Source of the DNA: CAIZLB01 sp039795875 | GTDB lineage: Bacteria; Patescibacteriota; Minisyncoccia; Phycocordibacterales; CAIZLB01 | Assembly (NCBI GenBank): GCA_039795875.1 | Contig: JBDKKY010000009.1 | Span: 1 to 31,773 of the forward strand | DNA: 31,773 nt | Direction: 5' to 3' | Shown here: piece by piece, positions 1-8,881 of the stretch | Layout: each line of letters opens with the position of its first letter | Position numbering within the stretch: position 1 is the first letter of the stretch | Made by a program: the position numbers and the translations under genes | Notes under the pieces: model-generated | Database searches by the model: none | What the model was told of the DNA's origin: nothing | The model's input: the letters and a program-made list of their open reading frames with translations, nothing else

Positions 1-645
1 ATCAGTGTGTTGATATATGATTTAAAAAATAATGAATTGGTTGCCGGCAAGACGATGGAGGACACGATGTCTTTAGCTTCTCTAACAAAGATCTTTACTT
101 CAGGGTTGGCTTACGAAACATTTCTCAAAACACACAAGCGAGATAGCCCGGAGGCACGAGCGTATGTTGCTCGTATTCAACGTATGTTGGCACAGTCTTC
201 AAACGAAGAAGCGGAAGCTATTGCAACAATATTTGGAAACACCCGAAAAGAATCCGTCACCCGTCTGAACGAATATGTAAAACCGTACAGTTTGGTGTTT
301 AGAAATGTAAATGGTTTGGATATAAAAACCGATGGCGGAGTGGGTGGAAGGGGCACGCCGGTCAATTTGGCTCGAGGGATTCGTGATGTTTATTTTAAAT
401 ATCCAGAATTATTTGATAAAACAATTTTACCGTACAACGATAATACCAATCTGATCGCTGGTAAGTTAGATTTCTTTTTAGCGGGGAAGACGGGGTTCAC
501 CAACTACTCCGGAGGCAATTTGATGGTGATTATTCAGAAAGGAATTACGCATAAATATTTGATCATAGTCCTCGGTTCAACAGAAAAGGATCGATTTGTC
601 GATGTTGAGCATATAGTTAAAGCTCTGCTACAATTGGACGTATGA
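1..645 (+). CDS. D-alanyl-D-alanine carboxypeptidase (peptidase S11), 5' end outside window
   Basis: This is the C-terminal part of a serine DD-peptidase that trims stem peptides of peptidoglycan outside the membrane. The reading frame is open from base 1, so the gene begins upstream; the GTG at 7 is only the first in-frame start-like codon. The three penicillin-binding motifs are in order: S-L-T-K with the nucleophilic serine at bases 79-90, S-S-N at 196-204 and K-T-G at 487-495. The signal peptide expected for this family must lie upstream. The stop overlaps the mraY start as ATGA, so the two are translationally coupled. Family assignment is firm; the exact subfamily cannot be told. Confidence 0.9.
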   Translation: MSVLIYDLKNNELVAGKTMEDTMSLASLTKIFTSGLAYETFLKTHKRDSPEARAYVARIQRMLAQSSNEEAEAIATIFGNTRKESVTRLNEYVKPYSLVFRNVNGLDIKTDGGVGGRGTPVNLARGIRDVYFKYPELFDKTILPYNDNTNLIAGKLDFFLAGKTGFTNYSGGNLMVIIQKGITHKYLIIVLGSTEKDRFVDVEHIVKALLQLDV

Positions 646-1727
646 TAATTAGCGCCCTTAAGGTCTTGATACCGACCCTTTGTTCATTTGCCTTTGGTAT
701 TCTTGTTACCCCATATTTGACTCGCATCATGTACGAGAAGAAAATGTGGAAGCGAAAATCTCGCAGTTCTGAGAATACCGAGGCAATGTCTGTGGAGTTT
801 CAGAAAATTCACAACGAGACCGATGAGGTGCACACCCCGCGTGTCGGAGGCGTCGTTATTTGGCTGGCTGTGCTACTCACATTGATCGTCATGATGGTCG
901 CACAATATCTGGTGATCCGATATGTCACAACTGACCACGCGGTTACTCATGCATTGTTTGATCGTCTGAATTTTATATCTCGAAATCAAACTGCCCTTTT
1001 GATTCTGGCGTTGATTGCAGGGTCTGTCTTTGGGTTGGTAGATGATTTGATGCAGATCTATGGTCGCCAATTGAAACTAGGTGATGGCGTTCCGCGAAAG
1101 TTACGAGTTGGATTTGTATTATTGGTGGCAGTGATTGGAGCCTGGTGGTTCTATAGCAAGTTGGGTATGGATACAATCCACATTCCGTTTTATGGTGAGA
1201 TCTACTTAGGCATTGGTTTTGTTCTGCTGTTTATTGTGGCAGTTCTTGGAACATTTTCCGGTGGCGTGATTGATGGTATTGATGGTTTGGCGGCAGGAGT
1301 CATGATAGCTGCCTTCGGATCATATACACTGATTGCTTTTGCGCAGTCTCAATACGACTTAGCGGCACTAGGTGGAGCGATCATCGGAGGACTCTTAGCC
1401 TTTCTGTGGTTCAACGTACCCCCAGCCAGGTTTTACATGGGGGAGACGGGAATGCTCGGCATCAGTATAGTACTTGCCATGTTTGCCTTCTTGACCAAGG
1501 AGGTCATCGTGTTGCTCGTGGTGGCATTTCCGCTCGTGGCAACGTCTCTATCTTCTTCGATTCAAATGTTTTCTAAGAAGCATTTTGGTAAAAAAGTCTT
1601 TCGAATCGCACCACTGCATCATCATTTTCAAGCCATAGGTTGGCCGTCGGCAAAAGTAACAATGAGATATTGGATTGTGTCCGTGATTTGTGCGGTGATA
1701 GGTGTTATCATTGCTCTATTGGGATAG
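642..1727 (+). CDS. mraY: Phospho-N-acetylmuramoyl-pentapeptide transferase MraY
   Basis: MraY moves phospho-MurNAc-pentapeptide from UDP onto undecaprenyl phosphate to make lipid I at the inner face of the membrane. The 361-residue length is normal for the family. Visible signatures are HTPRVGG near residue 64, the Asp pair D134-D135 in the first catalytic loop, DGIDGLAAG with D211 and D214, and the triple histidine H326-H328. About ten hydrophobic segments are present. The usual N-L-T before the second Asp motif reads G-V-I here, so the normally conserved Asn is missing. The start overlaps the upstream stop by four bases. A WecA-type transferase is the alternative, but the triple His and the ftsW-murG neighbours favour MraY. 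Confidence 0.92.
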   Translation: MIISALKVLIPTLCSFAFGILVTPYLTRIMYEKKMWKRKSRSSENTEAMSVEFQKIHNETDEVHTPRVGGVVIWLAVLLTLIVMMVAQYLVIRYVTTDHAVTHALFDRLNFISRNQTALLILALIAGSVFGLVDDLMQIYGRQLKLGDGVPRKLRVGFVLLVAVIGAWWFYSKLGMDTIHIPFYGEIYLGIGFVLLFIVAVLGTFSGGVIDGIDGLAAGVMIAAFGSYTLIAFAQSQYDLAALGGAIIGGLLAFLWFNVPPARFYMGETGMLGISIVLAMFAFLTKEVIVLLVVAFPLVATSLSSSIQMFSKKHFGKKVFRIAPLHHHFQAIGWPSAKVTMRYWIVSVICAVIGVIIALLG

Positions 1728-1737
1728 GTTTCAGCGT

Positions 1738-2907
1738 ATGTTTTTTAAAAAAAGTCGAAAAAGAAATATTGAGAAAGCTCAATCTAAAACTCTCTCACGA
1801 ATAGAATCTGGGGCGGATCGTTTTTTCTTAATCATTGTTTCCTTATTAATCCTTTCAGGGTTGATTATATTTTCTTCAGCCACTCTTATGCTGGTAGGCA
1901 CCGCCAAATACGATGCGGTCCGGTTCAATCAGTACGGGCTGGGCTTTGTGGGTGGGTTGATTTTGTTATATATTGCCTACAAGATTCCTGTATCGGTTTT
2001 CCGCAAAACCAGTTTCTACGCTTACGTGTGCTCAACGATCTTAATGCTCATGGTTTTTGTTCCTGGGGTTGGTGTATTCCATGGCGGAGCTTACCGGTGG
2101 TTATCGATTGGAAGTTTTCAATTTCAACCAGCCGAAGTCTATAAGCTTTCAGCAGTGCTGTACATGGCCCTTTGGTTTTGTCGAGATTTTGGTAAGAAAC
2201 TAGACTCAAAGATAAATTTTTACCAGCGGACTATTCCGCTCTTGGTCATGATAGGTGTGAGTGCTATTGTATTTTTATTACAAAGAGATACAGATACGTT
2301 GATGGTGACTGTCGCAGCTCTGGTCGGTATGTACATATTGTCCGGAGGCAACTGGAAAGATGTGTGGGGTATTGCGGGTCTTGGATGTATTGCGCTTATC
2401 ATCTTAATCTTTTCCCGACCATACGTTATGCAACGTGTGCAGACATTTTTAAATCCGAGTCTTGACCCTACGGGTAGTGGATATCAGATTCAACAATCAT
2501 TAATTGCTATCGGATCTGGCGGTGTTTCAGGTCGTGGATATGGTCAGAGTATTCAAAAATTTAAATATTTACCTGAACCTATTGGGGACTCGGTCTTTGC
2601 TGTGGCGGCTGAAGAGTTTGGATTTATAGGGACAACCACGCTTGTTTTTTTGTATTTGATGTTTATGTTGCGAGGGTTGAAGATGGCCACTCGATCTTCA
2701 TCGTACGGCTCTTTGGTGATAGGCGGAATCTTATTTTTGATCACAGTCCAATCCTTTTTGAATATTACAGCGATGTTGGCGATCGTACCTCTCTCGGGTA
2801 TGCCGCTGATCTTTATCAGTCATGGAGGAACAGCTTTACTTATGGCCTTGTTTTCGGTTGGAATTATGCTGAGTGCTTCGAAAGAGAAAAAAATTGGCGT
2901 CCGGTAA
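1738..2907 (+). CDS. ftsW: FtsW/RodA/SpoVE-family lipid II polymerase, probably FtsW
   Basis: SEDS-family membrane protein, known in other bacteria as the glycosyltransferase that polymerises lipid II during septal (FtsW) or lateral (RodA) growth. The protein has a basic N-terminal stretch and about ten membrane segments. The SEDS signatures are the GGAYRWL segment, the QPAEVYKL segment, and the C-terminal PLSGMPLIFISHGGTALL. The ATG at 1738, 10 bases after the mraY stop, is preferred over the upstream ATG at 1702, which lies inside mraY. Position between mraY and murG argues for FtsW. The frame ends soon after a run of seven A (2887-2893); losing one A would add a 31-residue Pro/Ala/Gln-rich tail ending at 2989 (see findings). 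Confidence 0.9.
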   Translation: MFFKKSRKRNIEKAQSKTLSRIESGADRFFLIIVSLLILSGLIIFSSATLMLVGTAKYDAVRFNQYGLGFVGGLILLYIAYKIPVSVFRKTSFYAYVCSTILMLMVFVPGVGVFHGGAYRWLSIGSFQFQPAEVYKLSAVLYMALWFCRDFGKKLDSKINFYQRTIPLLVMIGVSAIVFLLQRDTDTLMVTVAALVGMYILSGGNWKDVWGIAGLGCIALIILIFSRPYVMQRVQTFLNPSLDPTGSGYQIQQSLIAIGSGGVSGRGYGQSIQKFKYLPEPIGDSVFAVAAEEFGFIGTTTLVFLYLMFMLRGLKMATRSSSYGSLVIGGILFLITVQSFLNITAMLAIVPLSGMPLIFISHGGTALLMALFSVGIMLSASKEKKIGVR

Positions 2908-3034
2908 AACTCCAACTGCTCCGGGTTCGGTTTCGGCGCAATTGCCCCAGCGCCTGCAAATGAACCCTGCACAGTTGTCGTTTTTGTAGACCTAATATAA
3001 CAACATTCTAGTCGGAGTGATAAGTGTTTTGTGT
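2908..3034. other. ftsW-murG intergenic region with possible frameshifted ftsW tail
   Basis: No separate gene is seen here. The +1 frame relative to ftsW stays open from 2894 to the TAG at 2987-2989, and its translation (Ala, Pro, Gln and Ser rich) reads like a disordered protein tail. The remainder leads into the murG promoter. Confidence 0.4.
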
Positions 3035-3040
3035 TATACT
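3035..3040 (+). promoter_or_regulatory. -10 box TATACT of a leaderless murG mRNA
   Basis: TATACT ends 7 bases before the murG ATG, so transcription should start at or beside the A of the start codon. No Shine-Dalgarno is present. Confidence 0.7.
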
Positions 3041-3047
3041 GGTTATT

Positions 3048-4187
3048 ATGAAAATTGTTGTAACCGGAGGCGGATCAGGTGGACATTTCTATCCCTTGAT
3101 GGCTGTTGCAGAATCAATCCAAAAACAAGCACGAGAGCAAAAATTACTTGAACCTCGGCTGTATTATGTTGGCCCAGATCCATACAACCCCAAAGAATTA
3201 TTTGACAGAGGTATTGATTTTATAAAAGTTACTGCTGGCAAGCGAAGAATCAATCCCAAAGGATTCAGTAGAGTTAGGAATTTTTTTGATATTTTTAAAA
3301 TGGGGTTTGGTTGTATCGCAGGCTTGATAAAGATGTTTTTCCTTTTTCCTGATGTTGTCTTTGCCAAGGGAGGATTTGCCGCCTTCCCGGTTCTATTCGC
3401 TGCTAGGGTTTTAGGCATACCAGTTGTTATCCATGAATCAGATAGTGTGCCAGGACGGGTAAATTTGTGGGCAGGCAAATTTGCTAAACGTGTTGGGGTG
3501 GCTTTTCAAGAAGCTGCTGAGTATTTTGATCCAAAAAAAGTTGCCTATACCGGTAATCCAGTGCGCAAAGATATTACACTGCCTCTTACGGTTGGAGCAT
3601 ATGAGTATTTGGAGCTCGATAAAGATTTGCCGGTGATTGCTGTTATGGGAGGATCTCTAGGCGCTAAACGAATCAATGATGTCGTTATTGGTAGTCTGCC
3701 TCTATTGGTAGAACGGTATCAAGTCATTCATCAAACCGGCCGAAGCAATATTGATATAGTCAAAGGAATGGCCAAACTTGCTCTTGATGGCGCCAGTCAT
3801 CCAGAACGATATAAAGCTGTTGATTACCTAAATCCAATGAGTATGCGAATGTTGGCTGGTATTGCCGATGTCATTATCTCTCGCTCAGGCTCATCGTTGT
3901 TTGAGATTGCCTTATGGGGAGTACCGAGCATTATGATCCCTATTACAGATTCAAACGGAGATCACCAGCGGAAAAATGCCTTTAACTATGCCCGGTCTGG
4001 AGCTGCAGTTGTGATAGAAGAGGCCAATTTGACCCCACAGATCTTGGTAAATGAGATTACTCGAATCGTAAATGATAGGGAATTGCATGACCGTATGTCC
4101 AGTGAAGCCAAGAAGTTCTCACGGCCTGATGCTGGGGATATTATTGCTCATGAAGTGTTAAATATTGCACTTAGTCACGAGGTTTAA
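3048..4187 (+). CDS. murG: UDP-N-acetylglucosamine--undecaprenyl-pyrophosphoryl-MurNAc-pentapeptide GlcNAc transferase MurG
   Basis: MurG adds GlcNAc to lipid I to make lipid II on the inner face of the membrane. The glycine-rich N-terminal loop GGGSGGH with H13 is typical (usual form GGTGGH), followed by the acceptor-side segment VVIHESD near residue 130. The C-terminal GT-B half has the donor loop GGSLGAKRIN, the SRSGSS segment and ITDSNGDHQRKNA, which bind UDP-GlcNAc. The 379-residue length fits the family. The ATG at 3048 is chosen over an in-frame GTG at 3024 because TATACT lies between them and the GGGSGGH loop then starts at the usual distance. It has its own promoter although it follows ftsW. 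Confidence 0.95.
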   Translation: MKIVVTGGGSGGHFYPLMAVAESIQKQAREQKLLEPRLYYVGPDPYNPKELFDRGIDFIKVTAGKRRINPKGFSRVRNFFDIFKMGFGCIAGLIKMFFLFPDVVFAKGGFAAFPVLFAARVLGIPVVIHESDSVPGRVNLWAGKFAKRVGVAFQEAAEYFDPKKVAYTGNPVRKDITLPLTVGAYEYLELDKDLPVIAVMGGSLGAKRINDVVIGSLPLLVERYQVIHQTGRSNIDIVKGMAKLALDGASHPERYKAVDYLNPMSMRMLAGIADVIISRSGSSLFEIALWGVPSIMIPITDSNGDHQRKNAFNYARSGAAVVIEEANLTPQILVNEITRIVNDRELHDRMSSEAKKFSRPDAGDIIAHEVLNIALSHEV

Positions 4188-4193
4188 TATACT
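4188..4193 (+). promoter_or_regulatory. -10 box TATACT of the DUF378 gene
   Basis: TATACT begins just past the murG stop codon. It predicts an AT-rich leader of about 40 nt before the ATG at 4240. Confidence 0.55.
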
Positions 4194-4239
4194 ATTTACA
4201 GGGGCGAATTAATATTAATTTAAATATACACATAAATTT

Positions 4240-4455
4240 ATGGCTACTTTAAACGGTTTAGGAAAATTGGCTTGGGTACTTGTGATCATCGGAGCATTGA
4301 ACTGGGGACTAGTCAGTATCAATCCTGATTGGAACGTAGTAGACATGCTACTTGGAGCATGGCCAGCAGTTGTTCGAGTAATTTACGGACTTGTTGGACT
4401 ATCAGCGCTTGTTCTTATCTTCGGTTTGGGAAAAAAGACGGTGTCAACAATGTAA
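4240..4455 (+). CDS. DUF378 family small membrane protein
   Basis: A 71-residue protein with two membrane segments (about residues 8-28 and 42-64). The first contains the family signature VIIGALNWGLVSI, and the second reads VVRVIYGLVGLSALVLI, as in other DUF378 proteins. The molecular role of DUF378 is unknown. The leader is AT-rich without a Shine-Dalgarno and ends in ATAAATTT before the ATG, the same eight bases that precede the ATG at 12097. It is followed at once by a strong hairpin terminator, so it is a one-gene unit. Confidence 0.85.
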   Translation: MATLNGLGKLAWVLVIIGALNWGLVSINPDWNVVDMLLGAWPAVVRVIYGLVGLSALVLIFGLGKKTVSTM

Positions 4456-4474
4456 TTTACTCTCAAATACAGTG

Positions 4475-4502
4475 AAAATCCCGCTCGGCGGGATTTTTAT
4501 TT
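4475..4502 (+). terminator. Intrinsic terminator after the DUF378 gene
   Basis: Stem AAAATCCCGC/GCGGGATTTT with a TCG loop, followed by a T-rich tract. The A-rich 5' arm means it could also work on the other strand. Confidence 0.9.
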
Positions 4503-4542
4503 TTTATACACAATCTGCACCTGCAAAAAGGAGAAAAAATCC

Positions 4543-7500
4543 TTGTCTACTAAAGATAAAATTGATATTATTAATACACGTATGAGAGTTTGCCGGACAT
4601 TAATAATTATCATACTTTTGTTGAGTACATTTGTTACTGCAGGTGCTATTTCTGCTGCTTCACAAAATGATGTAATTGCTGCCAACTCTGTAGCTGAAAG
4701 TGGTCTATGGAATCGAATGATCAATGCTTTGGCCACACCTTTCGTTCCTTTGTTTACGCCTCGCATACTTGTTGCCACAGCAGTCACACCATCTGCTCCG
4801 GTTGTGAAAGTTAACACTCCACGAAAAACAGTCGTGCCTCCTCGAGGTATCACACAGAATTTTCTATATGGAGTCTCACAAGCGCAATTACAAGTCGAAT
4901 TGAAAGCCTGGGGTGACAGTATCTTGGCCCGAGCTCTTGCTGGACAACGACAAGAGATTGATGCCCTGGCCCAAAGCTTGAATCGAAGTCTGAATCCTAT
5001 TGTTCAAAATGTTAACAATATCGTCAATAATACTGTTGTAAATAATACCGGTGGCAGCTTTGATTTCTCTGAGATTGTAAATGGTTTGGAGTACTCAGGT
5101 GGAGTATTGTCGACAACTGCCGGATATGAGATCCCTCTGAGCGCTTCAACAACTGGTTGGAACGCATTTTATAACGCACCCTCAAGTCGTATCATCGCAG
5201 GTGCAAATTGCGCATGGGTCAGTAACACCTTCAACTGTGTTAGTGCAAGTGGAAGTGCGACAACAACCATCAATGGTGCCAACGGTCCAACTTTCACATT
5301 TAATGCTGGTAGCAGTGGAACAGATTTTAGTATTGCTACAAGTGCCGGCACAGTTATTTTCAATATTCCGACCTCTTCAGCCTCTGTGCGGGGCTTATTG
5401 GCAGTCACTGATTTTTTGAGAATCCCTTTAACTGCTTCATCAACAAACTGGAATTCTTTTTACAATACACCGTCAACTCGGGTTACCGCAGGCGCAAATC
5501 TGGCCTGGGTTGGCAACACGTTGGGCTTTTCAGGGATTCTGCCAATTGCTAGTGGCGGAACAGGGACAACAACTGCCCCCACCTATGGCCAATTATTGAT
5601 GGGAAATATCGCTGGTTCTTATGATCTTGTTTCTACATCTTCACTTGGGTTTGGATCAGGAACGGTAGGGTCAGGTACAACTGGACAGACTTCATACTAC
5701 GCCGCGAACGGGACAACACTTTCTGCAACCTCAACAGTATTTATTGCCACAAACGGAAATGTTGGGATTGGTACAACAACACCTTCATACAAACTGGATC
5801 TCGGGTATACCAATAGTGGTGCCAATGTACCAGGATTGTATATTCATAATGATGCAGCAGCATCGGGTATTGAAGCGGCTATGTGGATTGCATCTCCCAA
5901 TTCTCAGCATGCATCTGATAGAAACTGGGGCTTTGTTATCAACCATACAGGGAATGGATATTTTGAGATATTGAATTCCGCCAGCGCTTCAACAAATCCG
6001 AGCGTAACAAGATTGACAATCAACTCAGCTGGTCAAGTAGGTGTCGGCTCAGCTCCTATAGCAGGACAGCAGATGACTATCTTGGGAGATGCATCATCTG
6101 ACGGTGATGGCGCATTGTATGTTAAAGGAGATGCCTCAAGTGGAAACTACTCAGCACAGTTACAAGTCGGATCTCGAACAGGATATACACCTTCAAGAAT
6201 TGAATTTGTTGATGGAAGTGGTGCTGGCACAGCAATGCTTGAGTCAAATAGAGGTGATGGAGTTTCGTCTGGTACAGGTGGATATCTGGCGCTGAAGACT
6301 GGTGCTACTGGTGGTACAGCTCCTTCAGAGAGGATGCGTATTACGTCGGCGGGATTGATAGGAATAGGTACCACCACTCCTAACAACAAATTGGATATCT
6401 ATTCAACCACTAAATCTGCCATCGGATTCTCTGGTGCAGCTGGTTCAACATATAAATGGACAATCGGTATGGACGTATCAAATGGTGGCCGATTCTCGAT
6501 CGCTTCATCAACCGCACTTGGAACTACAGATCGATTTGTGATTGATGGTAATGGAAATGTTGGAATCAACACTGCTAGTCCACTTGGCTCTGGCTCAACA
6601 ACGCTACACGTTGCGGGACCTGCTGCTGGTAGTGGTACCCAATATGGATCTTTAACTCTTTCAAATACAGGAAACACAGATGATGTTCTTGGAGCGATTG
6701 ACTTCTATGCGGGTAATACAAGTCAAGCATCTATACGAACTGTCGTGGTTAGTCCAGGATCTTCAGCAGACTTATATTTTATGACTCGAGGCTCTGGAAC
6801 ATTTTCAGAAAAAATGAGATTGACCAATGCTGGGAATCTTGGAGTAGGAACCTCTTCACCTGCATCCAAACTGGATGTCTGGGGCAATCTTCGTGTCGGA
6901 ACCTCATCTACTCCTATATTGATGGTTGACACCGCCACAGGACTTGTTGGTATAGGAACTTCTTCACCAGCATATCAACTGCATATTCGAAAAGATCAAA
7001 ATGCTGGTACAGTTTTGATGGTGCAAAACAACACCAGCGGTACTGCAGCATTCGCCCAGACGATGATGAATACTCCTTCTGATAGTCTGCAAGTTGGTAT
7101 TACTAGTGCGGGATACACTGTGACTGGTGGTGCAGAACTATTTGGCCAAAATACTGCGTACATGGTTGGTAGTGCCGCAGGTGGAGTGAACATGGTTGCC
7201 TCGAATGCGTCCGGTGTAATCAGATTTGGAACTGGCGGTTATGCAACTGCCAATGAAAGAATGCGTATCGATCAAAACGGACTTGTTGGTATAGGAACTT
7301 CTTCACCAGCATATCAACTACATATTCGAAAAGATCAAAATGCCGGTACTGCTTTGATGGTTCAAAACAACACTAGCGGATCGGCTGCTTTTGCGCAACT
7401 GATGATAAACACTCCTTCTGATAGTTTGCAGGTTGGTGTCGGTAGTGCTGCGTATACTCCATCTGGAGGAGCGGAACTATTTGGACAGAACACTGTTTGG

Positions 7501-8841
7501 ATGATTGGTAGTCCAGCAGGTGGAGTTAACCTCGTTGCCTCAAATGCATCCGGTGTGATCAGATTCGGAACAGGTGGTTATGCAGCTGGAAATGAGAGAA
7601 TGAAAATAACCTCTAGCGGCGACGTCGGTATCGGTACAACTTCCCCATACGCCAAGCTATCTGTTGTTGGGCAAGTTGTTGGTCAATATTTTACAGCCAC
7701 TTCAACAACAGCAACTTCAACCTTTGCAGGAGGGCTTGTGGCGGCGTCAAGTCTGTACGTCTTGCAGGGTGGAAATGTGGGTATCGGTACTACAACACCT
7801 ACTGGTAAGTTTGTCGTCCAAGGACCAACTAACAGCTCATCAGGTGGAGGATTGACGACCGTCACTCTTTTGGCAGGAAATGGTAGTGGAGTTAGTGCCT
7901 CAAACGGTCACAATGTGCTTATACAGGCGGGTAATGGTTCAACAGGAGGTTCAACAGGAGGAAATGGAGGATTTCTGGAATTTTATGGAGGTACCGGCGG
8001 CGATACTGTCACTGACGGGTCGGGTGGAAATATCTATATTGCTCCAGGTAACTCAAGCTCTGGAACTAAAGGCCATACTCTCCTCGGCATCATGAGAGAC
8101 GGATCAGTTGTCGGTAATGTTGGTATCGGTACAAGCACCCCTGGTCAAAAGTTAACAGTCGTCGGTAACGCCCAATTTACCGGAGTAACTTCTGGTACGT
8201 ATGCTAGCGATCTAAACATAACCGCCGATGGCACCCTGACTACAAGCGCATCTGATATTCGTCTGAAGGAAAATATTTTAGAGTTGGCTACTTCTACTCT
8301 TGATAAATTGATGCAGCTTAAAGCTTATAACTTTACATGGAAAACAGATCCTGATCATCGCCAAGACCTCGGTTTGATTGCCCAAGAAGTTGAATTTATT
8401 TTCCCCGAATTGGTATTCACTAACCGAACTGATGGATTTAAGGGAGTGAACTATTCTCGACTGGCAGTGTTGCTGTTAAAGGGAATTCAAGACCAACAGA
8501 TCAGACTTGATGATTTGAAAAAATATACAACAGTGCTTAATCTAAAAGAATTACATACCGAAAAACTCTGTGTCGGCTCAGCTGATGATGAGGTGTGTAT
8601 GACCAAAGATGATGTTCGGCGATTATTAAATGGAAACAGTAGTCCTGCTCCAACTGGTAACAATAATGGCGGCGGCGGGGTGACAACTCCAACGGAACCA
8701 GTTATAGAAGAGCCTGCACCAGAGCAAACTCCTCCGACTGAACCAACAGTAGAAGAAAATGTAGAGCCTCCTGCTCTTGTAGTAGATCCAGTTGAAGTCC
8801 CAATTGAATCACCACCAGAAACACTTGCTCCAACAGAATAA
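4543..8841 (+). CDS. Giant fibre-like surface protein with C-terminal peptidase S74 (intramolecular chaperone) domain
   Basis: A 1432-residue secreted or surface protein. It starts at TTG 4543, supported by AGGAG at 4529-4533 nine bases upstream, the clearest Shine-Dalgarno in the window. Residues 15-40 form a signal peptide or anchor, followed by a Gln/Asn-rich helical part to about 165. Residues 170-1230 are low-complexity Gly/Ser/Thr-rich and carry about ten copies of a VGIGTTTP-x-KL motif as in phage tail fibres. Two adjacent 113-residue units are near-identical. S1237 begins SDIRLKENI, the hallmark of S74 domains that trimerise fibres and cleave themselves off. After the S74 helices come a two-Cys segment (LCVGSADDEVC) and a Pro/Glu-rich tail of about 70 residues. 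Such a tail would be released with the chaperone if it cleaves. An adhesin for host contact is likely but inferred. Confidence 0.88.
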   Translation: MSTKDKIDIINTRMRVCRTLIIIILLLSTFVTAGAISAASQNDVIAANSVAESGLWNRMINALATPFVPLFTPRILVATAVTPSAPVVKVNTPRKTVVPPRGITQNFLYGVSQAQLQVELKAWGDSILARALAGQRQEIDALAQSLNRSLNPIVQNVNNIVNNTVVNNTGGSFDFSEIVNGLEYSGGVLSTTAGYEIPLSASTTGWNAFYNAPSSRIIAGANCAWVSNTFNCVSASGSATTTINGANGPTFTFNAGSSGTDFSIATSAGTVIFNIPTSSASVRGLLAVTDFLRIPLTASSTNWNSFYNTPSTRVTAGANLAWVGNTLGFSGILPIASGGTGTTTAPTYGQLLMGNIAGSYDLVSTSSLGFGSGTVGSGTTGQTSYYAANGTTLSATSTVFIATNGNVGIGTTTPSYKLDLGYTNSGANVPGLYIHNDAAASGIEAAMWIASPNSQHASDRNWGFVINHTGNGYFEILNSASASTNPSVTRLTINSAGQVGVGSAPIAGQQMTILGDASSDGDGALYVKGDASSGNYSAQLQVGSRTGYTPSRIEFVDGSGAGTAMLESNRGDGVSSGTGGYLALKTGATGGTAPSERMRITSAGLIGIGTTTPNNKLDIYSTTKSAIGFSGAAGSTYKWTIGMDVSNGGRFSIASSTALGTTDRFVIDGNGNVGINTASPLGSGSTTLHVAGPAAGSGTQYGSLTLSNTGNTDDVLGAIDFYAGNTSQASIRTVVVSPGSSADLYFMTRGSGTFSEKMRLTNAGNLGVGTSSPASKLDVWGNLRVGTSSTPILMVDTATGLVGIGTSSPAYQLHIRKDQNAGTVLMVQNNTSGTAAFAQTMMNTPSDSLQVGITSAGYTVTGGAELFGQNTAYMVGSAAGGVNMVASNASGVIRFGTGGYATANERMRIDQNGLVGIGTSSPAYQLHIRKDQNAGTALMVQNNTSGSAAFAQLMINTPSDSLQVGVGSAAYTPSGGAELFGQNTVWMIGSPAGGVNLVASNASGVIRFGTGGYAAGNERMKITSSGDVGIGTTSPYAKLSVVGQVVGQYFTATSTTATSTFAGGLVAASSLYVLQGGNVGIGTTTPTGKFVVQGPTNSSSGGGLTTVTLLAGNGSGVSASNGHNVLIQAGNGSTGGSTGGNGGFLEFYGGTGGDTVTDGSGGNIYIAPGNSSSGTKGHTLLGIMRDGSVVGNVGIGTSTPGQKLTVVGNAQFTGVTSGTYASDLNITADGTLTTSASDIRLKENILELATSTLDKLMQLKAYNFTWKTDPDHRQDLGLIAQEVEFIFPELVFTNRTDGFKGVNYSRLAVLLLKGIQDQQIRLDDLKKYTTVLNLKELHTEKLCVGSADDEVCMTKDDVRRLLNGNSSPAPTGNNNGGGGVTTPTEPVIEEPAPEQTPPTEPTVEENVEPPALVVDPVEVPIESPPETLAPTE
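6941..7618 (+). repeat. Tandem duplication of a 339-bp unit within the S74 fibre gene
   Basis: Bases 6941-7279 and 7280-7618 align at an offset of exactly 339 bp (113 codons). Both units start at the GLVGIGTSSPAYQLHI segment and share segments such as NTPSDSLQVG, GGAELFGQNT and NASGVIRFGTGGYA. Mismatches are scattered and many are synonymous, so the duplication is not brand new. Confidence 0.9.
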
Positions 8842-8881
8842 AAGTATTGATTATTAGAATAAAAGATGAGATCATTAGCAC

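Noticed and set aside
1702..1737. Earlier ATG for ftsW inside mraY
   Set aside because: It overlaps the mraY end by 26 bases, and the ATG at 1738 gives a normal N-terminus.
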